A DNA stretch of 64,000 bases. Origin: Chlorobiaceae bacterium. GTDB lineage: Bacteria > Bacteroidota > Chlorobiia > Chlorobiales > Chlorobiaceae. A program made the translations under genes and the position numbers. Below are positions 34,798-44,385 of this stretch, piece after piece (positions within the stretch are counted from its first letter, which is position 1; every line of letters begins with the position of its first letter). The DNA lies in contig JAAXXK010000005.1 in the NCBI GenBank assembly GCA_013334525.1, positions 18,857 to 82,856 on the forward strand. Reading direction: 5' to 3'. The notes beneath the pieces are model-generated. The model did not search any database and was not told the origin of the DNA. It saw nothing but the letters and a program-made list of their open reading frames with translations.

Positions 34798-35616
34798 ATG
34801 CTCACGATAGGTGAATACCAGCTTCATTCCCTCAAGGTTCAGGAGTTTTTGTTTGAGGGCGGCCCGCTGCCCGGACGTAACCTGGATCCATCGAAACCAC
34901 TTCCGAAGATACGCCTTGCCACCAGGCTTCTGCTCATCGTAGGCAGGGGGCGCCGGATTCTTGTAGATACCGGCATTGGTGAACTCTGCTGGACGAGCCG
35001 TTGGGCTGCCAATGCGACTTCTCCCTACAGGCTTCGGGAGGAGCTTGGGAAGGTCGGGCTCACGCCGGGTGATATTACCGATCTGGTATTCACTCATCTG
35101 CACAGCGACCATGTCGGTGGCGCTTTCCAATGTGGAGGTGACCGTCTGGTACCGGTTTTCCCTTATGCACAGGTAATCGTGCAGGAGGAGAACTACCGGA
35201 CCGCATGCAGACCAGAGGAGCGGGAGCGCCTGAGCTACAACGAGACCATTATCGATGAGTTCCGTCAGCTATCGCTTTTCCATACCATATCAGGTACGCA
35301 GGAAATATTTCCCGGCATCGATGTCATCATCAGCAACGGCCATACCCGCGCCCAGCAGCTGGTCCGGGTAACCGACGGCAACACGACGCTTCTGCATGGT
35401 GCAGACCTGATTCCCACTACAGCACATTATCCGGCATCGAGGGTCACGGGCAACGACATTGACGCACGTACGGTTATTGAAGAAAAAGCGGCCATTCTCG
35501 AAGAGGCGTACCGTCATGGCTGGATACTCTTTTTTGGTCATGATCCCTTCCGGCATGCCGCAACGGTTCTCCAACGTCCGACGGGATTTGTTCCTGGTCC
35601 GGCACCGGAATTCTGA
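34798..35616 (+). CDS. Metallo-beta-lactamase-fold hydrolase
   Basis: The 272-residue protein carries the dinuclear-metal motif THLHSDHVGG near residue 100, with later His/Asp ligands in NGHTRAQQL and LHGADLIPT and a terminal His in FFGHDPF. The layout matches lactonase/hydrolase-type MBL proteins such as the quorum-quenching-lactonase-like group, but the substrate is not known. There is no signal peptide. It is separated from rplS by 174 bp and followed by mutY 27 bp later. Confidence 0.85.
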   Translation: MLTIGEYQLHSLKVQEFLFEGGPLPGRNLDPSKPLPKIRLATRLLLIVGRGRRILVDTGIGELCWTSRWAANATSPYRLREELGKVGLTPGDITDLVFTHLHSDHVGGAFQCGGDRLVPVFPYAQVIVQEENYRTACRPEERERLSYNETIIDEFRQLSLFHTISGTQEIFPGIDVIISNGHTRAQQLVRVTDGNTTLLHGADLIPTTAHYPASRVTGNDIDARTVIEEKAAILEEAYRHGWILFFGHDPFRHAATVLQRPTGFVPGPAPEF

Positions 35617-35643
35617 ACAGGTCAGCCATAACAGAATTTTACC

Positions 35644-36480
35644 ATGAGCAGCTTTATCGTCGAGGCTTTCAGGGAGAAGATTTTCGATTTCTACCGGCAG
35701 AAAGGGCGGATTTACCCATGGCGCCAAACCCATGACCGTTACGGCGTGATGGTGAGTGAAATCATGCTCCAGCAGACACAGGCCGACAGGGTTGCGCCTC
35801 GCTTTACGCAATGGATGCAGCGTTTTCCCGATGTCGAGTCCCTGGCCGGGGCATCGCTCCGGGAGGTGCTGCAACTTTGGAGCGGGCTGGGCTACAACGG
35901 CCGTGGACAGCGGCTGCACAGGGCAGCGGCGATAATCGTCGAACAACACGGAGGCAAGGTGCCCGCCGAGCCCGCCATCCTCATTACGCTTCCAGGCATA
36001 GGAGCCTATACGAGCTGTTCCATCCCGGTTTTCGCCGATAATCGGGATATCGCTGCTGTCGACACCAATATAAGGCGGGTGTTGATCCACGAGTTGCAAC
36101 TTCCAGAAACCATCAATCACAGGAACCTCAAGGATGTGGCTGAGGATGTATTGCCCAGAGGCCGGAGTCGTGACTGGCACAATGCCCTCATGGATTTCGG
36201 GGCACTGGAGCTGACCAGCAGGAAGACCGGCATTGCTCCATTGACAAAACAGTCGCGCTTCAAGGATTCACGACGTTGGTACAGGGGAGAGCTGCTTCGT
36301 GAACTGCTTGCCGCCGGAGAGCTTTCGAGGCAGGGATTGGAAGAGCGTTATACAGGCTGTCCCTACGAAATCGGGACAATAGTCGATGCGCTTGTCGGCG
36401 AGGGTCTTGTTGAAGAGTACGGCGATTCAGGGTTGCTCAGGATTGCGGGGGATAAGGGGGCGGCTCCGGATTTTGCCTGA
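35644..36480 (+). CDS. mutY: MutY-like A/G-specific adenine glycosylase lacking the Fe-S cluster
   Basis: The 278-residue HhH-GPD glycosylase has the MutY-type active site. SEIMLQQTQ near residue 39 carries the catalytic Glu, GLGYNGR follows, LPGIGAYTS is the HhH motif near 118, and AVDTNIRRV holds the catalytic Asp near 139. After [24 protein letters not shown] none of the four cluster cysteines of classical MutY is present. There is also no C-terminal Nudix-like 8-oxoG domain; a short winged-helix-like tail replaces it. Clusterless MutY proteins are known, so it may still excise A opposite 8-oxoG. Confidence 0.85.
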   Translation: MSSFIVEAFREKIFDFYRQKGRIYPWRQTHDRYGVMVSEIMLQQTQADRVAPRFTQWMQRFPDVESLAGASLREVLQLWSGLGYNGRGQRLHRAAAIIVEQHGGKVPAEPAILITLPGIGAYTSCSIPVFADNRDIAAVDTNIRRVLIHELQLPETINHRNLKDVAEDVLPRGRSRDWHNALMDFGALELTSRKTGIAPLTKQSRFKDSRRWYRGELLRELLAAGELSRQGLEERYTGCPYEIGTIVDALVGEGLVEEYGDSGLLRIAGDKGAAPDFA

Positions 36481-36505
36481 TGTTAACGAAATGTGGCTTT
36501 CTTGG

Positions 36506-36562
36506 CTTATGAGACAGTCCCCGCCTTTAGTTGGCATTGAAGTGAGTCGACTGTCTCAAAAG
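36506..36562. repeat. 14-bp inverted repeat (57-bp element), possible IS/MITE remnant
   Basis: CTTATGAGACAGTC on the left matches the reverse complement of the right end, CTTTTGAGACAGTC, in 13 of 14 positions, with 29 bases between. TTTTGAGACAGTC resembles the termini of some insertion sequences. The element has no coding content and sits between mutY and a terminator. It could also simply be a hairpin. Confidence 0.45.
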
Positions 36563-36570
36563 GATATGTC

Positions 36571-36616
36571 AACAAAGAAAAAGGGCCACCTTTTCAGGTA
36601 GCCCTTTTTCTTTGTT
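36571..36616. terminator. Long bidirectional terminator between mutY and acyl-CoA ligase genes
   Basis: AACAAAGAAAAAGGGC.ACC pairs with GGT.GCCCTTTTTCTTTGTT over about 19 bp across a 6-base loop. A- and T-tracts flank the GC core on each side, so it can terminate transcription from mutY and from the convergent acyl-CoA ligase gene. Confidence 0.85.
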
Positions 36617-36707
36617 GTTGCTTCCGGGACCGCCTTATTATCCAAAGCCCTTTTCATTTCTGCCGTAAATCATTTTCGGCGCAAGGGGCTCTCCGGGGTG
36701 ACGGCTC

Positions 36708-38537
36708 CTACTCCGTATTGTAGACCATGTTGAGTGCGTTGTAGAGATTGTCGATCTCCGGCGTATACTTCTTGATGATCTCCTTGCGCTTGAGCTTGAG
36801 GGTTGGGGTCATCAGCTCGTTTTCCAGCGTGAACGCCTCTTCGACCAGCAGGAATTTCCTCACTTTTTCGTGAGTGGCAAGTTGCCTCGAAATGTTTCGC
36901 AGCAGCTTCTCATAGATCTGGACGATCTCCTTGTTGTCGATAAGCTGTCTGTTTGGTGCGGCGGTGATATTGTGCTCAGCAGCGAACTCTTTAAGCTTCT
37001 GGAAGTCCGGGACGATCAGGGCGATCAGGAATGCCCTTTTTTCGCCAACGATCATGGTCTGATCCACGAATGGACTGTCGAGGATCAGGTTCTCGATGGG
37101 AAGGGGAGCGATATTCTTGCCGCCCGACGTCACGATGATGTGCTTTTTGCGATCGGTGATCTTCAGGTATCCGTCTGCATCTATCTCGCCGATGTCGCCA
37201 GTGTAGAACCACCCGTCCTTAAGCACCTCTGCCGATGCGGCTTCGTCTTTCCAGTACCCTTTCATGATGTTGGGGCCCCTGAGCAGGATTTCACCGTCTG
37301 CGGCGATTTTGACGTCGACGTTTTTAACGGTCGGCCCGACCGTGCCGAACTTTACCTTTTCAGGACGATTGATGTGGGTGACGGGAGATGTTTCGGTAAG
37401 GCCGAACCCTTCGAGGATCGTAATGCCGAGCGCCTGGAAGAATTCTCCCGTTTTCTGCGGAAGCGCAGCTCCTCCGGAAACGAAGTATCGCAATCTGCCG
37501 CCGAACTTTTTGTTGATCTTGTGGTAGACCAGCTTGTCAGCTAATCCGTACTGCATGTTTACGAAGGAAGAGACCTTTCCCTCGTTGAGCTGTTTATGGT
37601 ATTTTTCACCGGTCCTGACCGCCCAGAAGAAGATTTTCTGTTTCAGCCCCCCTTCGCTTGTCGCCGCTTTCAGGATGCTGGTCTTCATACGGTCGAAAAG
37701 CCGTGGTACCGTGAAGATGATTGTCGGTTTTGATTCGGAAATGTTCATCGAGATGGTCTCGACGCTTTCGGCAAGGAAGATCTGTGCGCCACTGGAGAAC
37801 ATGAGATAATAGCCGCCGGTGCGCTCATAGGCATGGGAGAGGGGAAGGAACGACAGACAGCTGTCGGTTTCGTCGATGCGGATTACCGTTGAACAGGATT
37901 TGACGTTTTCACAGATGTTCCTGTGGGTCAGCATCACCCCTTTCGGCAGTCCTGTCGTGCCGGAGGTGTAGATGATGGTCGCAATATCTTCCGGTTCGGT
38001 CTTGATGCCGTCAAGCAGCCATGGTTTCTCCTCGAGGTTTTTCTTGCCCTCCGCTTTGGCCAGGTTGAGGTCAATGACATCTTCCATCGGTTCCTCAAGC
38101 CGGTTCATGACGATCACCAGGTTCAGGTCCGGCAGGTTCTGCCAGATGGACATAATCTTGCCGAGCTGCAGCATGTTGGAAACGACAATCCCCTTCGCGC
38201 TGCAGTTGTTGAGGATATATTCGATCTGGTTCGGCGGCAGGGAAGGGTAGAGGGGGACGTCGATGGCGCCGACAGAAAGGATAGACATGTCGGCGAGGTA
38301 CCAGCCGGGACGGTTTTCGGAAAGGATGGCTACCCGGTCACCAGGTTCGATGCCCTCGTGTTTCAGGTATGCGGAAAAATGCCGGCAATCTTCTGCAAGT
38401 TCATCATAGCTTATCGACTTGTAGGCGCCGTTGATTTTTCTTGCGATGGGGGATTTGCCGCTCTGACCCTTGAAATGGGTGAACACCGAGGTGAAGAGCT
38501 CCGGCAATGTCTGAAAATCAGGATTGATGAGTCCCAT
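36708..38537 (-). CDS. Long-chain acyl-CoA ligase (AMP-forming)
   Basis: This ANL-superfamily enzyme activates fatty acids with ATP and CoA. The 609-residue protein has the P-loop motif [21 protein letters not shown] near residue 190, then [16 protein letters not shown], and the hinge and C-terminal motifs [37 protein letters not shown]. It belongs to the FAA1/LACS-like group. No beta-oxidation genes are nearby, so a role in recycling or incorporating fatty acids is more likely than degradation; this is inference. The 540-bp gap upstream holds its promoter. Confidence 0.93.
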   Translation of the reverse strand: MGLINPDFQTLPELFTSVFTHFKGQSGKSPIARKINGAYKSISYDELAEDCRHFSAYLKHEGIEPGDRVAILSENRPGWYLADMSILSVGAIDVPLYPSLPPNQIEYILNNCSAKGIVVSNMLQLGKIMSIWQNLPDLNLVIVMNRLEEPMEDVIDLNLAKAEGKKNLEEKPWLLDGIKTEPEDIATIIYTSGTTGLPKGVMLTHRNICENVKSCSTVIRIDETDSCLSFLPLSHAYERTGGYYLMFSSGAQIFLAESVETISMNISESKPTIIFTVPRLFDRMKTSILKAATSEGGLKQKIFFWAVRTGEKYHKQLNEGKVSSFVNMQYGLADKLVYHKINKKFGGRLRYFVSGGAALPQKTGEFFQALGITILEGFGLTETSPVTHINRPEKVKFGTVGPTVKNVDVKIAADGEILLRGPNIMKGYWKDEAASAEVLKDGWFYTGDIGEIDADGYLKITDRKKHIIVTSGGKNIAPLPIENLILDSPFVDQTMIVGEKRAFLIALIVPDFQKLKEFAAEHNITAAPNRQLIDNKEIVQIYEKLLRNISRQLATHEKVRKFLLVEEAFTLENELMTPTLKLKRKEIIKKYTPEIDNLYNALNMVYNTE

Positions 38538-39077
38538 AAACGAAAGGTTTATTTTGGGATGCTTGATGACGAGATTGAAACAGGGACAGGCTGTGTGATG
38601 TAACTCAAGGGCGGCTTGTCGAAACGGAAGCAGATCGTGATCTCCAACTTATAAACCGCCTTAACGAATATTTAACAATCGAGACCCTCTTATCCAACAC
38701 ATTTTCGTAACTGTTTGTGTTATTGGCGTAAAAAGCGCTATTGTCCTGTTACTTATTGGTCCTGAGAACTCTTTTCAGATGCGCAACATGACGGAGGCTG
38801 TGGAGTTAAATATAGCCGATAGGCAGTTGCCGGAGGGTTTCAGGCCATCAAAGTCAGATGCGTCACAAGTCGTTTTCAGGGTAGTCCATTATTTAATATA
38901 TTTCGACGGTTATTGACCCGACAGCGGGGGATAGCAACTTCGAGGCCTGCAGGCAACTGGACGAGGCAGGGGTATGTTTTGTTTTTTCAGAATGGCATCG
39001 ACCCTTTGAAAGCGTCCAGGAAAGAGTGCCTTTCCTGAAAGGCCGGTGCTCAGGAGTATTTCATTTTCAATCTATAC
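38538..39077. other. 540-bp intergenic region, no gene seen
   Basis: It separates the minus-strand acyl-CoA ligase gene from the plus-strand sugar cluster, so it must hold divergent promoters. I see an imperfect inverted repeat (AACACA..TGTGTT, about 38700-38735) and no convincing ORF, RNA gene or repeat. Confidence 0.5.
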
Positions 39078-40142
39078 ATGCACACAGAAAATAAGACCGC
39101 CAATAAATGGCCGGGATATGTCGGCCTTCTTGTCGGAGTTATTCTGATAGCCTACCTCTTCAGCAAAGTCGACCTTATAAGTTCGGCCAGGCTTATCGGT
39201 TCGATCGGGTTCTCCTCTTTGCTGATTCCCTTGCCATTCCTGTTACTCCACCTGATTGAAACGGCGGCATGGCAAAAGCTTTTTCCCCTTGGATCGAGGC
39301 CGACTTCCTTTTTCAAGCTTTTCAAGATCCAGGTTGTTTCCGAAACGATCTCGATGACTTTGCCGGCCGGCGTAGCCGTTGGTGAGCCACTCAGGCCGTT
39401 GCTCTGTCGCCGTTTTCTCGGCATTCCGCTTCCTGACGGATTTGCCAGTGTTGCGGTCCGCAAGCTCCTGCTTGGCATGACCCAGGGGATATACACGCTT
39501 CTCGGGACAGCAGCCGGTTTTGCCATGCTTCAGGAGGTGTCGGTCAAGGTTATCGGATTCGGCGGACTGGGCATCATCATGGCCCTGGCAGGTGTTTCCG
39601 TTACACTTGTTTTCCTGCTGTTGCTGATCCTGGTGACAAACGGTAAGGCTGTTCAGAACCTGTATAATATCCTGATGAAGGTGCCATTTTCCAGGGTCAG
39701 GGAGTGGCTCGCAAGCAAGCAGGACGGATTTGCCGAGACTGACCGCAAGCTTCAGAACGTAAAGTCCGGGGGAGTGGTCCACCTGCTGCCTGTCCTGGCA
39801 CTCTACATTGCGGCATGGATGATGCTTGCTTTCGAAAGTTACCTTATATTATCCCTTCTGGGCCTTAAGGTGACCTTCATGCAGGTATTCGCTTTCGATA
39901 CGGCGCTTGTCCTGCTTCGGGCAATCTTTTTTTTCATACCCTCGGGCCTGGGTATTCAGGATCTTGGATACCTTGCCTTTTTTCAGGCGATCGGCCTGCC
40001 CGATTACCTTGCCTATGGAGGAGCTTTTGTACTGCTGCGCCGCCTGAAGGAGGTTGTCTGGTATTCCATAGGTTACGCTATCATGTTCATGGAGGGGATT
40101 CATCTGCAGGATGCCCAACAAGCTGGTGACGAGGGCGCATGA
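39078..40142 (+). CDS. Flippase-like integral membrane protein (UPF0104/LPG-synthase TM family)
   Basis: The 354-residue protein has about eight membrane helices (GLLVGVILIAYLFSKVD, LLIPLPFLLLHLIETAAW, VTLVFLLLLILV, LLPVLALYIAAWMMLAFESYLIL and others). It includes the family signatures ETISMTLPAGVAVGEPLRP and FFFIPSGLGIQDLGYLAFF. Related proteins include HpnL and the membrane domain of MprF. They are thought to move lipid-linked compounds across the inner membrane. Its stop overlaps the next gene as ATGA, and it leads the sugar cluster. Confidence 0.85.
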   Translation: MHTENKTANKWPGYVGLLVGVILIAYLFSKVDLISSARLIGSIGFSSLLIPLPFLLLHLIETAAWQKLFPLGSRPTSFFKLFKIQVVSETISMTLPAGVAVGEPLRPLLCRRFLGIPLPDGFASVAVRKLLLGMTQGIYTLLGTAAGFAMLQEVSVKVIGFGGLGIIMALAGVSVTLVFLLLLILVTNGKAVQNLYNILMKVPFSRVREWLASKQDGFAETDRKLQNVKSGGVVHLLPVLALYIAAWMMLAFESYLILSLLGLKVTFMQVFAFDTALVLLRAIFFFIPSGLGIQDLGYLAFFQAIGLPDYLAYGGAFVLLRRLKEVVWYSIGYAIMFMEGIHLQDAQQAGDEGA

Positions 40143-41092
40143 AGAAGATACTTTTTGTCTGCGGTTCGATGAACCAGACCACCCAGATGCACCAGATTTC
40201 AGAGCATCTCGGAGATTACGATCAGTGGTTCACCCCATTTTTCAGCGATGGACTGCTCGGAAAGGCCAGTGATCTTGGTATGCTCGAATTTACGATCATG
40301 GGCAGGAAGCGTGCAGGCCGATCAATTGACTATCTGGTATCGCACAACCTTCAGCTCGACATAGGCGGGACCCTGAATGAATACGACCTGGTCGTTACCT
40401 GTACCGACCTGATCGTGCCAAAGCACATAAAGCGTCGGAAGATAGTGCTGGTGCAGGAGGGGATGACAGAGCCTGAAACCATTCTATTTCATCTGGCGAG
40501 GAACTTCCGTTGGGTGCCGAGATGGATCGCCGGCACATCGACCACAGGCCTTTCCGACACCTACGAAAAGTTTTGCGTAGCCAGCGAAGGATACCGCGAA
40601 CTATTTTTGCGCAAAGGGGTTAACCCCTCAAAAATCGAAGTGACCAGCATACCGAACTTCGACAATTGTGAGCGCTACCTGGACAACGATTTTGCATATC
40701 GCGATTATGTGCTGGTCTGCACTTCGGACAACAGGGAGACTTTCATATACGAAAACCGTCGCCGGAACATCGAAAAGTATCTGCAGATGGCCGACGGGAG
40801 GCAACTCCTGTTCAAGCTGCATCCAAACGAAAACGTTGAAAGGGCGACCCGCGAGATAAACCTTTATGCCCCCGGAAGCCTGGTTTTTGCCGAAGGCAGG
40901 ACTGAAGAGATGATCGCCAATTCACAGATGATGATCGCACAGTTTTCGTCGACGATTTTTGTCGGATCGGCCCTGAACAAGCCGGTGTTTTGCGGTCTTG
41001 ATCCCGAACATTTAAAGGAGCTGACTCCTCTCCAGAATAAATCGGCCGCCCGAAAGATCTCCGAGGTCTGCCGGCAGGTGATCGACGGATGA
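40139..41092 (+). CDS. Glycosyltransferase-like protein (GT-B/CDP-glycerol-transferase-like)
   Basis: I cannot place this 317-residue protein exactly. The N-terminus MKKILFVCGSMNQTTQMHQI suits a GT-B Rossmann domain. The C-terminal half has LFKLHPNEN, FAEGRTEEMIANSQMMIAQFSSTIFVGSALNKPVF, which resembles the donor-binding half of polysaccharide and CDP-glycerol glycerophosphotransferases. There is no signal peptide. Translational coupling to the flippase-like gene and the following activation and amination genes suggests transfer of the cluster's sugar; this is inference. Confidence 0.6.
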   Translation: MKKILFVCGSMNQTTQMHQISEHLGDYDQWFTPFFSDGLLGKASDLGMLEFTIMGRKRAGRSIDYLVSHNLQLDIGGTLNEYDLVVTCTDLIVPKHIKRRKIVLVQEGMTEPETILFHLARNFRWVPRWIAGTSTTGLSDTYEKFCVASEGYRELFLRKGVNPSKIEVTSIPNFDNCERYLDNDFAYRDYVLVCTSDNRETFIYENRRRNIEKYLQMADGRQLLFKLHPNENVERATREINLYAPGSLVFAEGRTEEMIANSQMMIAQFSSTIFVGSALNKPVFCGLDPEHLKELTPLQNKSAARKISEVCRQVIDG

Positions 41093-41144
41093 GCAGGACG
41101 AGTCGGAGAGTAACAGATATAAAGCAGAAAAACAGACAACCTGA

Positions 41145-41843
41145 ATGCAGACGGTAGCAATCATTCCTGCGCGAGGCGGCTCCAAAGGGCTGAAAAACAA
41201 GAATATCCATACGGTCGCAGGCGCCCCGCTGCTTGCATGGACCGTGAGGCAGGCCCTTGACGCCGTTCATGTCGACCGGGTGTTCGTCACCACGGACGAT
41301 GCACAGATCGCTGAGGTGGCCCGCTCATACGGCGCCGAAGTCATCGACAGGCCGGCAGGGATCAGCGGTGACAAGGCGACCTCCGAGACGGCCATAATGC
41401 ACGCTCTTGATGTGATAGGCCTGAAATACGGTATGGAGCCCGGGACGGTCGTTTTCCTGCAGGCGACCTCACCCCTGCGCAAGCCTGGAGATATCGACAG
41501 CGCTATCGAGCTGTTCAGGAGCGAAGGCGCCGATTCGCTGATCTCGGTTACCAGGGCCGACGACCTGACCATATGGGAGCAGCGGGAAGGGGCGTGGTCC
41601 AGTGTTAATTTCGATTACCGGAACCGCGGGATGCGCCAGGACCGGCCATCGCAATACATCGAGAACGGATCGATCTACCTGTTTACTCCGGGGGTGCTTC
41701 GCAAATTCAACAACAGGATCGGCGAAAACCTTTCGGTCTATCCGATGGAGTTCTGGCAGACATGGGAGATCGATACCATCGAGGAGATCGACCTCGTCGA
41801 ATTTTACATAAAAAAGAAAGGCCTGCATCTTTCGGCCGATTGA
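41145..41843 (+). CDS. CMP-sugar synthetase (acylneuraminate cytidylyltransferase family)
   Basis: The 232-residue protein has the nucleotide-binding N-terminus [23 protein letters not shown], then [25 protein letters not shown] and [18 protein letters not shown]. These are NeuA-type motifs. The KdsB motif IPARYxSTRLPGKPL is absent. The enzyme should join a 2-keto-3-deoxy sugar to CMP. The neighbours suggest an amino-Kdo or related ulosonate as substrate, though the true substrate cannot be read from sequence. It lies 52 bp after the glycosyltransferase-like gene. Confidence 0.85.
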   Translation: MQTVAIIPARGGSKGLKNKNIHTVAGAPLLAWTVRQALDAVHVDRVFVTTDDAQIAEVARSYGAEVIDRPAGISGDKATSETAIMHALDVIGLKYGMEPGTVVFLQATSPLRKPGDIDSAIELFRSEGADSLISVTRADDLTIWEQREGAWSSVNFDYRNRGMRQDRPSQYIENGSIYLFTPGVLRKFNNRIGENLSVYPMEFWQTWEIDTIEEIDLVEFYIKKKGLHLSAD

Positions 41844-41871
41844 ACATTAAACCCATAGAACCAATTGTATC

Positions 41872-43002
41872 ATGAACTTCTTCCTGTCTACCGATCTGTG
41901 CATCGGGCTTAACGAAGCCCTTTCGGTGCACGAGCACCTGCAGTCGCTCGGCGTCAAGAAGCCGGGGATTATCTATGACGCGAGCCTTACCGGGAGTTTC
42001 TATTTCCAGGACGTGCTGCGCAACCTTAATGCCGGATACGCCAACAGCGTCATCTATTGCAACGAGTTCCGTGGTGAACCGACCTACGCCCATCTCGAAA
42101 ATGTCGCCGAATTCTTTCGCCGCGAATCCCCGGACGGCCTCGTTGCCATAGGCGGCGGCAGCGCTATCGATCTCGGCAAGGGTGTAGCTCTTCTGTTGAC
42201 CAACCACGTGCCGGCTCTTTCACTCAAGGGCTTTCCAAAGGACGTCAACGATCCTGTCCCGCTTGTTACCGTACCGTCACTGCTCGGCAGCGGTGCCGAG
42301 GTGAGTTTCAATGCCGTGTTCATCGACGAAGCCGAAGGGCGCAAGCTCGGCATCAACAGCCGGAAGAACTTCCCCAAAAAATCGGTCATCGATCCAAACC
42401 TCTCCATGAGTGCACCGATGGAAAGCGTCATCGCTTCTGCCATGGACAGCCTCGTGCATTGCGTCGACAGCTTTGGTTCCATCAAGCACACCCCGATAAG
42501 CCGCATCTTTTCGATCGAAGGCTTCCAGCGTACCTTTTATGCCCTGCAGCAGGGGCAGCTCGATCGTGCCGAGTCGCGTCTCGACCTGGCCATCGGCAGC
42601 ATCTGCGGCACCACGGCGCTCATGAACTCTGGCGATGGACCGACCAACGGTTTCGCCTATTACCTCGGTGTCAAGCAGAAGGTGCCGCACGGCCTGGCTG
42701 GAGCGATTTTCCTCAAAGAGGTCATGCGCTATAACCATGACAACGGGTATGACAAGTATGCGTTGCTCAATCCGGTCAGGGCGGACGTTTCGGCCAGGGA
42801 GTCGACGGCAGAGTTGCTCGAACAGATGGATGAACTGTATCGTCAGCTGGAAATTCCAAACCTCGCACCTTATGGTTACGGCAAGGGCAACATGGCAGAA
42901 CTTGCCCGCAATGCCTCCATGGCCCTGTCGGGTTCGTTTGCAGGAAACCCGGTCGAGTTCACCGAAGAGTCCGCCAGGGTGGTCATCGATGCTTTGACGT
43001 GA
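41872..43002 (+). CDS. Iron-type (group III) alcohol dehydrogenase, KdnB-like
   Basis: The 376-residue protein has the NAD-binding GGGSAIDLGKGVALL segment near residue 95 and TVPSLLGSGAEVS. Metal ligands are visible as Asp and His in AMDSLVHCVDS near 192-196, His in VPHGLAGAIF near 273, and a His in RYNHDNGYDKY. This is the group III set. The size and its adjacency to a DegT aminotransferase and a CMP-sugar synthetase match KdnB. KdnB oxidises the C8 alcohol of Kdo before amination. The substrate is inferred from context. Confidence 0.8.
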   Translation: MNFFLSTDLCIGLNEALSVHEHLQSLGVKKPGIIYDASLTGSFYFQDVLRNLNAGYANSVIYCNEFRGEPTYAHLENVAEFFRRESPDGLVAIGGGSAIDLGKGVALLLTNHVPALSLKGFPKDVNDPVPLVTVPSLLGSGAEVSFNAVFIDEAEGRKLGINSRKNFPKKSVIDPNLSMSAPMESVIASAMDSLVHCVDSFGSIKHTPISRIFSIEGFQRTFYALQQGQLDRAESRLDLAIGSICGTTALMNSGDGPTNGFAYYLGVKQKVPHGLAGAIFLKEVMRYNHDNGYDKYALLNPVRADVSARESTAELLEQMDELYRQLEIPNLAPYGYGKGNMAELARNASMALSGSFAGNPVEFTEESARVVIDALT

Positions 43003-43091
43003 CTCGGGAGCTGAATGGACGTTATGGACGACATGGACAGAATGGACAAGAGAAACAGATAGAAGAATAAAAACAAGGAGAACTTTATATT

Positions 43092-44249
43092 ATGGCAGGA
43101 GCAGAACTTATAGGGCGCGAGGAGCTGGCAGAGATCCAGGATCTGTTCAGCAGGGAAAAGACCGTGCTGTACCGGTACGCACCGGGCAACTACAAAGCCA
43201 GGGAGTTTGAGGAGAAGTTCGCCTCATACATGGGCCTCAAATACGCACATGCAGTTTCCTCCGGTACCGCGGCGATACATTGCGCGCTTGCCGGTGCAGG
43301 CGTCGGACCAGGCGACGAGGTGATTACCACGGCCTGGACCTTCATTGCGCCCGTTGAAGCAGCTGCGGCTCTCGGTGCGGTGCCGGTGCCGGTTGAGATC
43401 GACGAGACCTACCACCTTGACCCGAAGGAGATCGAAAAGGCCATTACACCGAAAACGAAGGCCATCGTGGCCATTCCCATGTGGGCACCACCGAAGATGG
43501 ACGAGATTTCGGCTATCTGTGACAAACACGGCATCATCCTGATTGAGGATGCCGCCCAGGCGCTCGGCGCGACATACAAGGGGCGCAAACTCGGAACCAT
43601 CGGCAAGGTCGCATCCTTCTCGTTTGACGCCGGCAAGACCCTCCATGTCGGCGAAGGCGGTATCATCGTCACCGATGACAAGGATATATACGACAGGGTT
43701 GCCGAATTCTCCGATCACGGCCACATGCATGTACCCGGCTTGCCGCGTGGCAAGGACCCGAGGCGCGCCAAGGGTCTCAACTACCGCCTGAGCGAAGTGA
43801 CGGCCGCAATCGGCATCGCCCAGCTCGGCAAGATCGATTACATCCTGTCGAAGGCAAGGGAGAACAAATACAGGATCAAGGATCGCATCAGCCACCTGGA
43901 CAACCTCATCATGAGGCCCTTCACGGACGAGGCCGGAGCGCAGGGCGATACGCTGATCTTCAAGTTGCGCGACCGCCAGACCGCCCTGAAGTTCGAGGCT
44001 CACCTCACCGAGAACGGGTTTGGCACCAAAATCCTGCCCGAAGCCATCGACTGGCACTATGCATCTATCTGGGGCCATCTGCTCAAGGCTTACGACCGCT
44101 ATCGCGACGTCAACCTCGAAGAGCTGTGGCCAAGGACCGGCGAACTTCTCCAGAGCAGTATCTGCCTGAACATTCCTGTGCTGATGGATGACACTACCAT
44201 CGACAAGCTCGTGGCAGCCATTATTACCGGCGCCGAAAAGATCGGATAA
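43092..44249 (+). CDS. DegT/DnrJ/EryC1 sugar aminotransferase, KdnA-like
   Basis: This PLP enzyme aminates a keto- or aldehydo-sugar. The 385-residue protein has AVSSGTAAIHCALAGAGVGPGDEVITTAWTF, IEDAAQALGATYKGRKLGT and the PLP lysine in FDAGKTLHVGEGG near residue 181, plus GLNYRLSEVTAAIGIAQL. All are standard. An AAGGAG Shine-Dalgarno sequence precedes the ATG. Next to the iron-type dehydrogenase it matches the KdnA/KdnB pair for 8-amino-3,8-dideoxy-octulosonate; this is inferred. It closes the cluster before a strong terminator. Confidence 0.85.
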   Translation: MAGAELIGREELAEIQDLFSREKTVLYRYAPGNYKAREFEEKFASYMGLKYAHAVSSGTAAIHCALAGAGVGPGDEVITTAWTFIAPVEAAAALGAVPVPVEIDETYHLDPKEIEKAITPKTKAIVAIPMWAPPKMDEISAICDKHGIILIEDAAQALGATYKGRKLGTIGKVASFSFDAGKTLHVGEGGIIVTDDKDIYDRVAEFSDHGHMHVPGLPRGKDPRRAKGLNYRLSEVTAAIGIAQLGKIDYILSKARENKYRIKDRISHLDNLIMRPFTDEAGAQGDTLIFKLRDRQTALKFEAHLTENGFGTKILPEAIDWHYASIWGHLLKAYDRYRDVNLEELWPRTGELLQSSICLNIPVLMDDTTIDKLVAAIITGAEKIG

Positions 44250-44270
44250 GGGAGGGGAGAACGAATACCG

Positions 44271-44309
44271 AAACGAAAAAAGCCTGCTCGATGCAGGCTT
44301 TTTTCGTTT
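44271..44309. terminator. Bidirectional terminator between the sugar cluster and tRNA-Cys
   Basis: AAACGAAAAAAGCCTGC pairs perfectly with GCAGGCTTTTTTCGTTT over 17 bp across a TCGAT loop. T-tracts lie on both strands, so it can end both the aminotransferase transcript and the convergent tRNA-Cys transcript. Confidence 0.9.
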
Positions 44310-44314
44310 GTTTG

Positions 44315-44385
44315 AGGCGAAGAGCGGATTCGAACCGCTGTACGAGGTTTTGCAGACCTCTGCCTAGCCACTCGGCCACTTCGCC
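44315..44385 (-). tRNA. tRNA-Cys (anticodon GCA)
   Basis: On the minus strand GGCGAAG pairs with CTTCGCC as the acceptor stem. The anticodon arm is GAGGT-CTGCAAA-ACCTC, giving GCA for cysteine. The T arm contains GGTTCGAATCC. The discriminator base is U, as expected for tRNA-Cys. No CCA end is encoded. The length is 71 bases. Confidence 0.95.
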
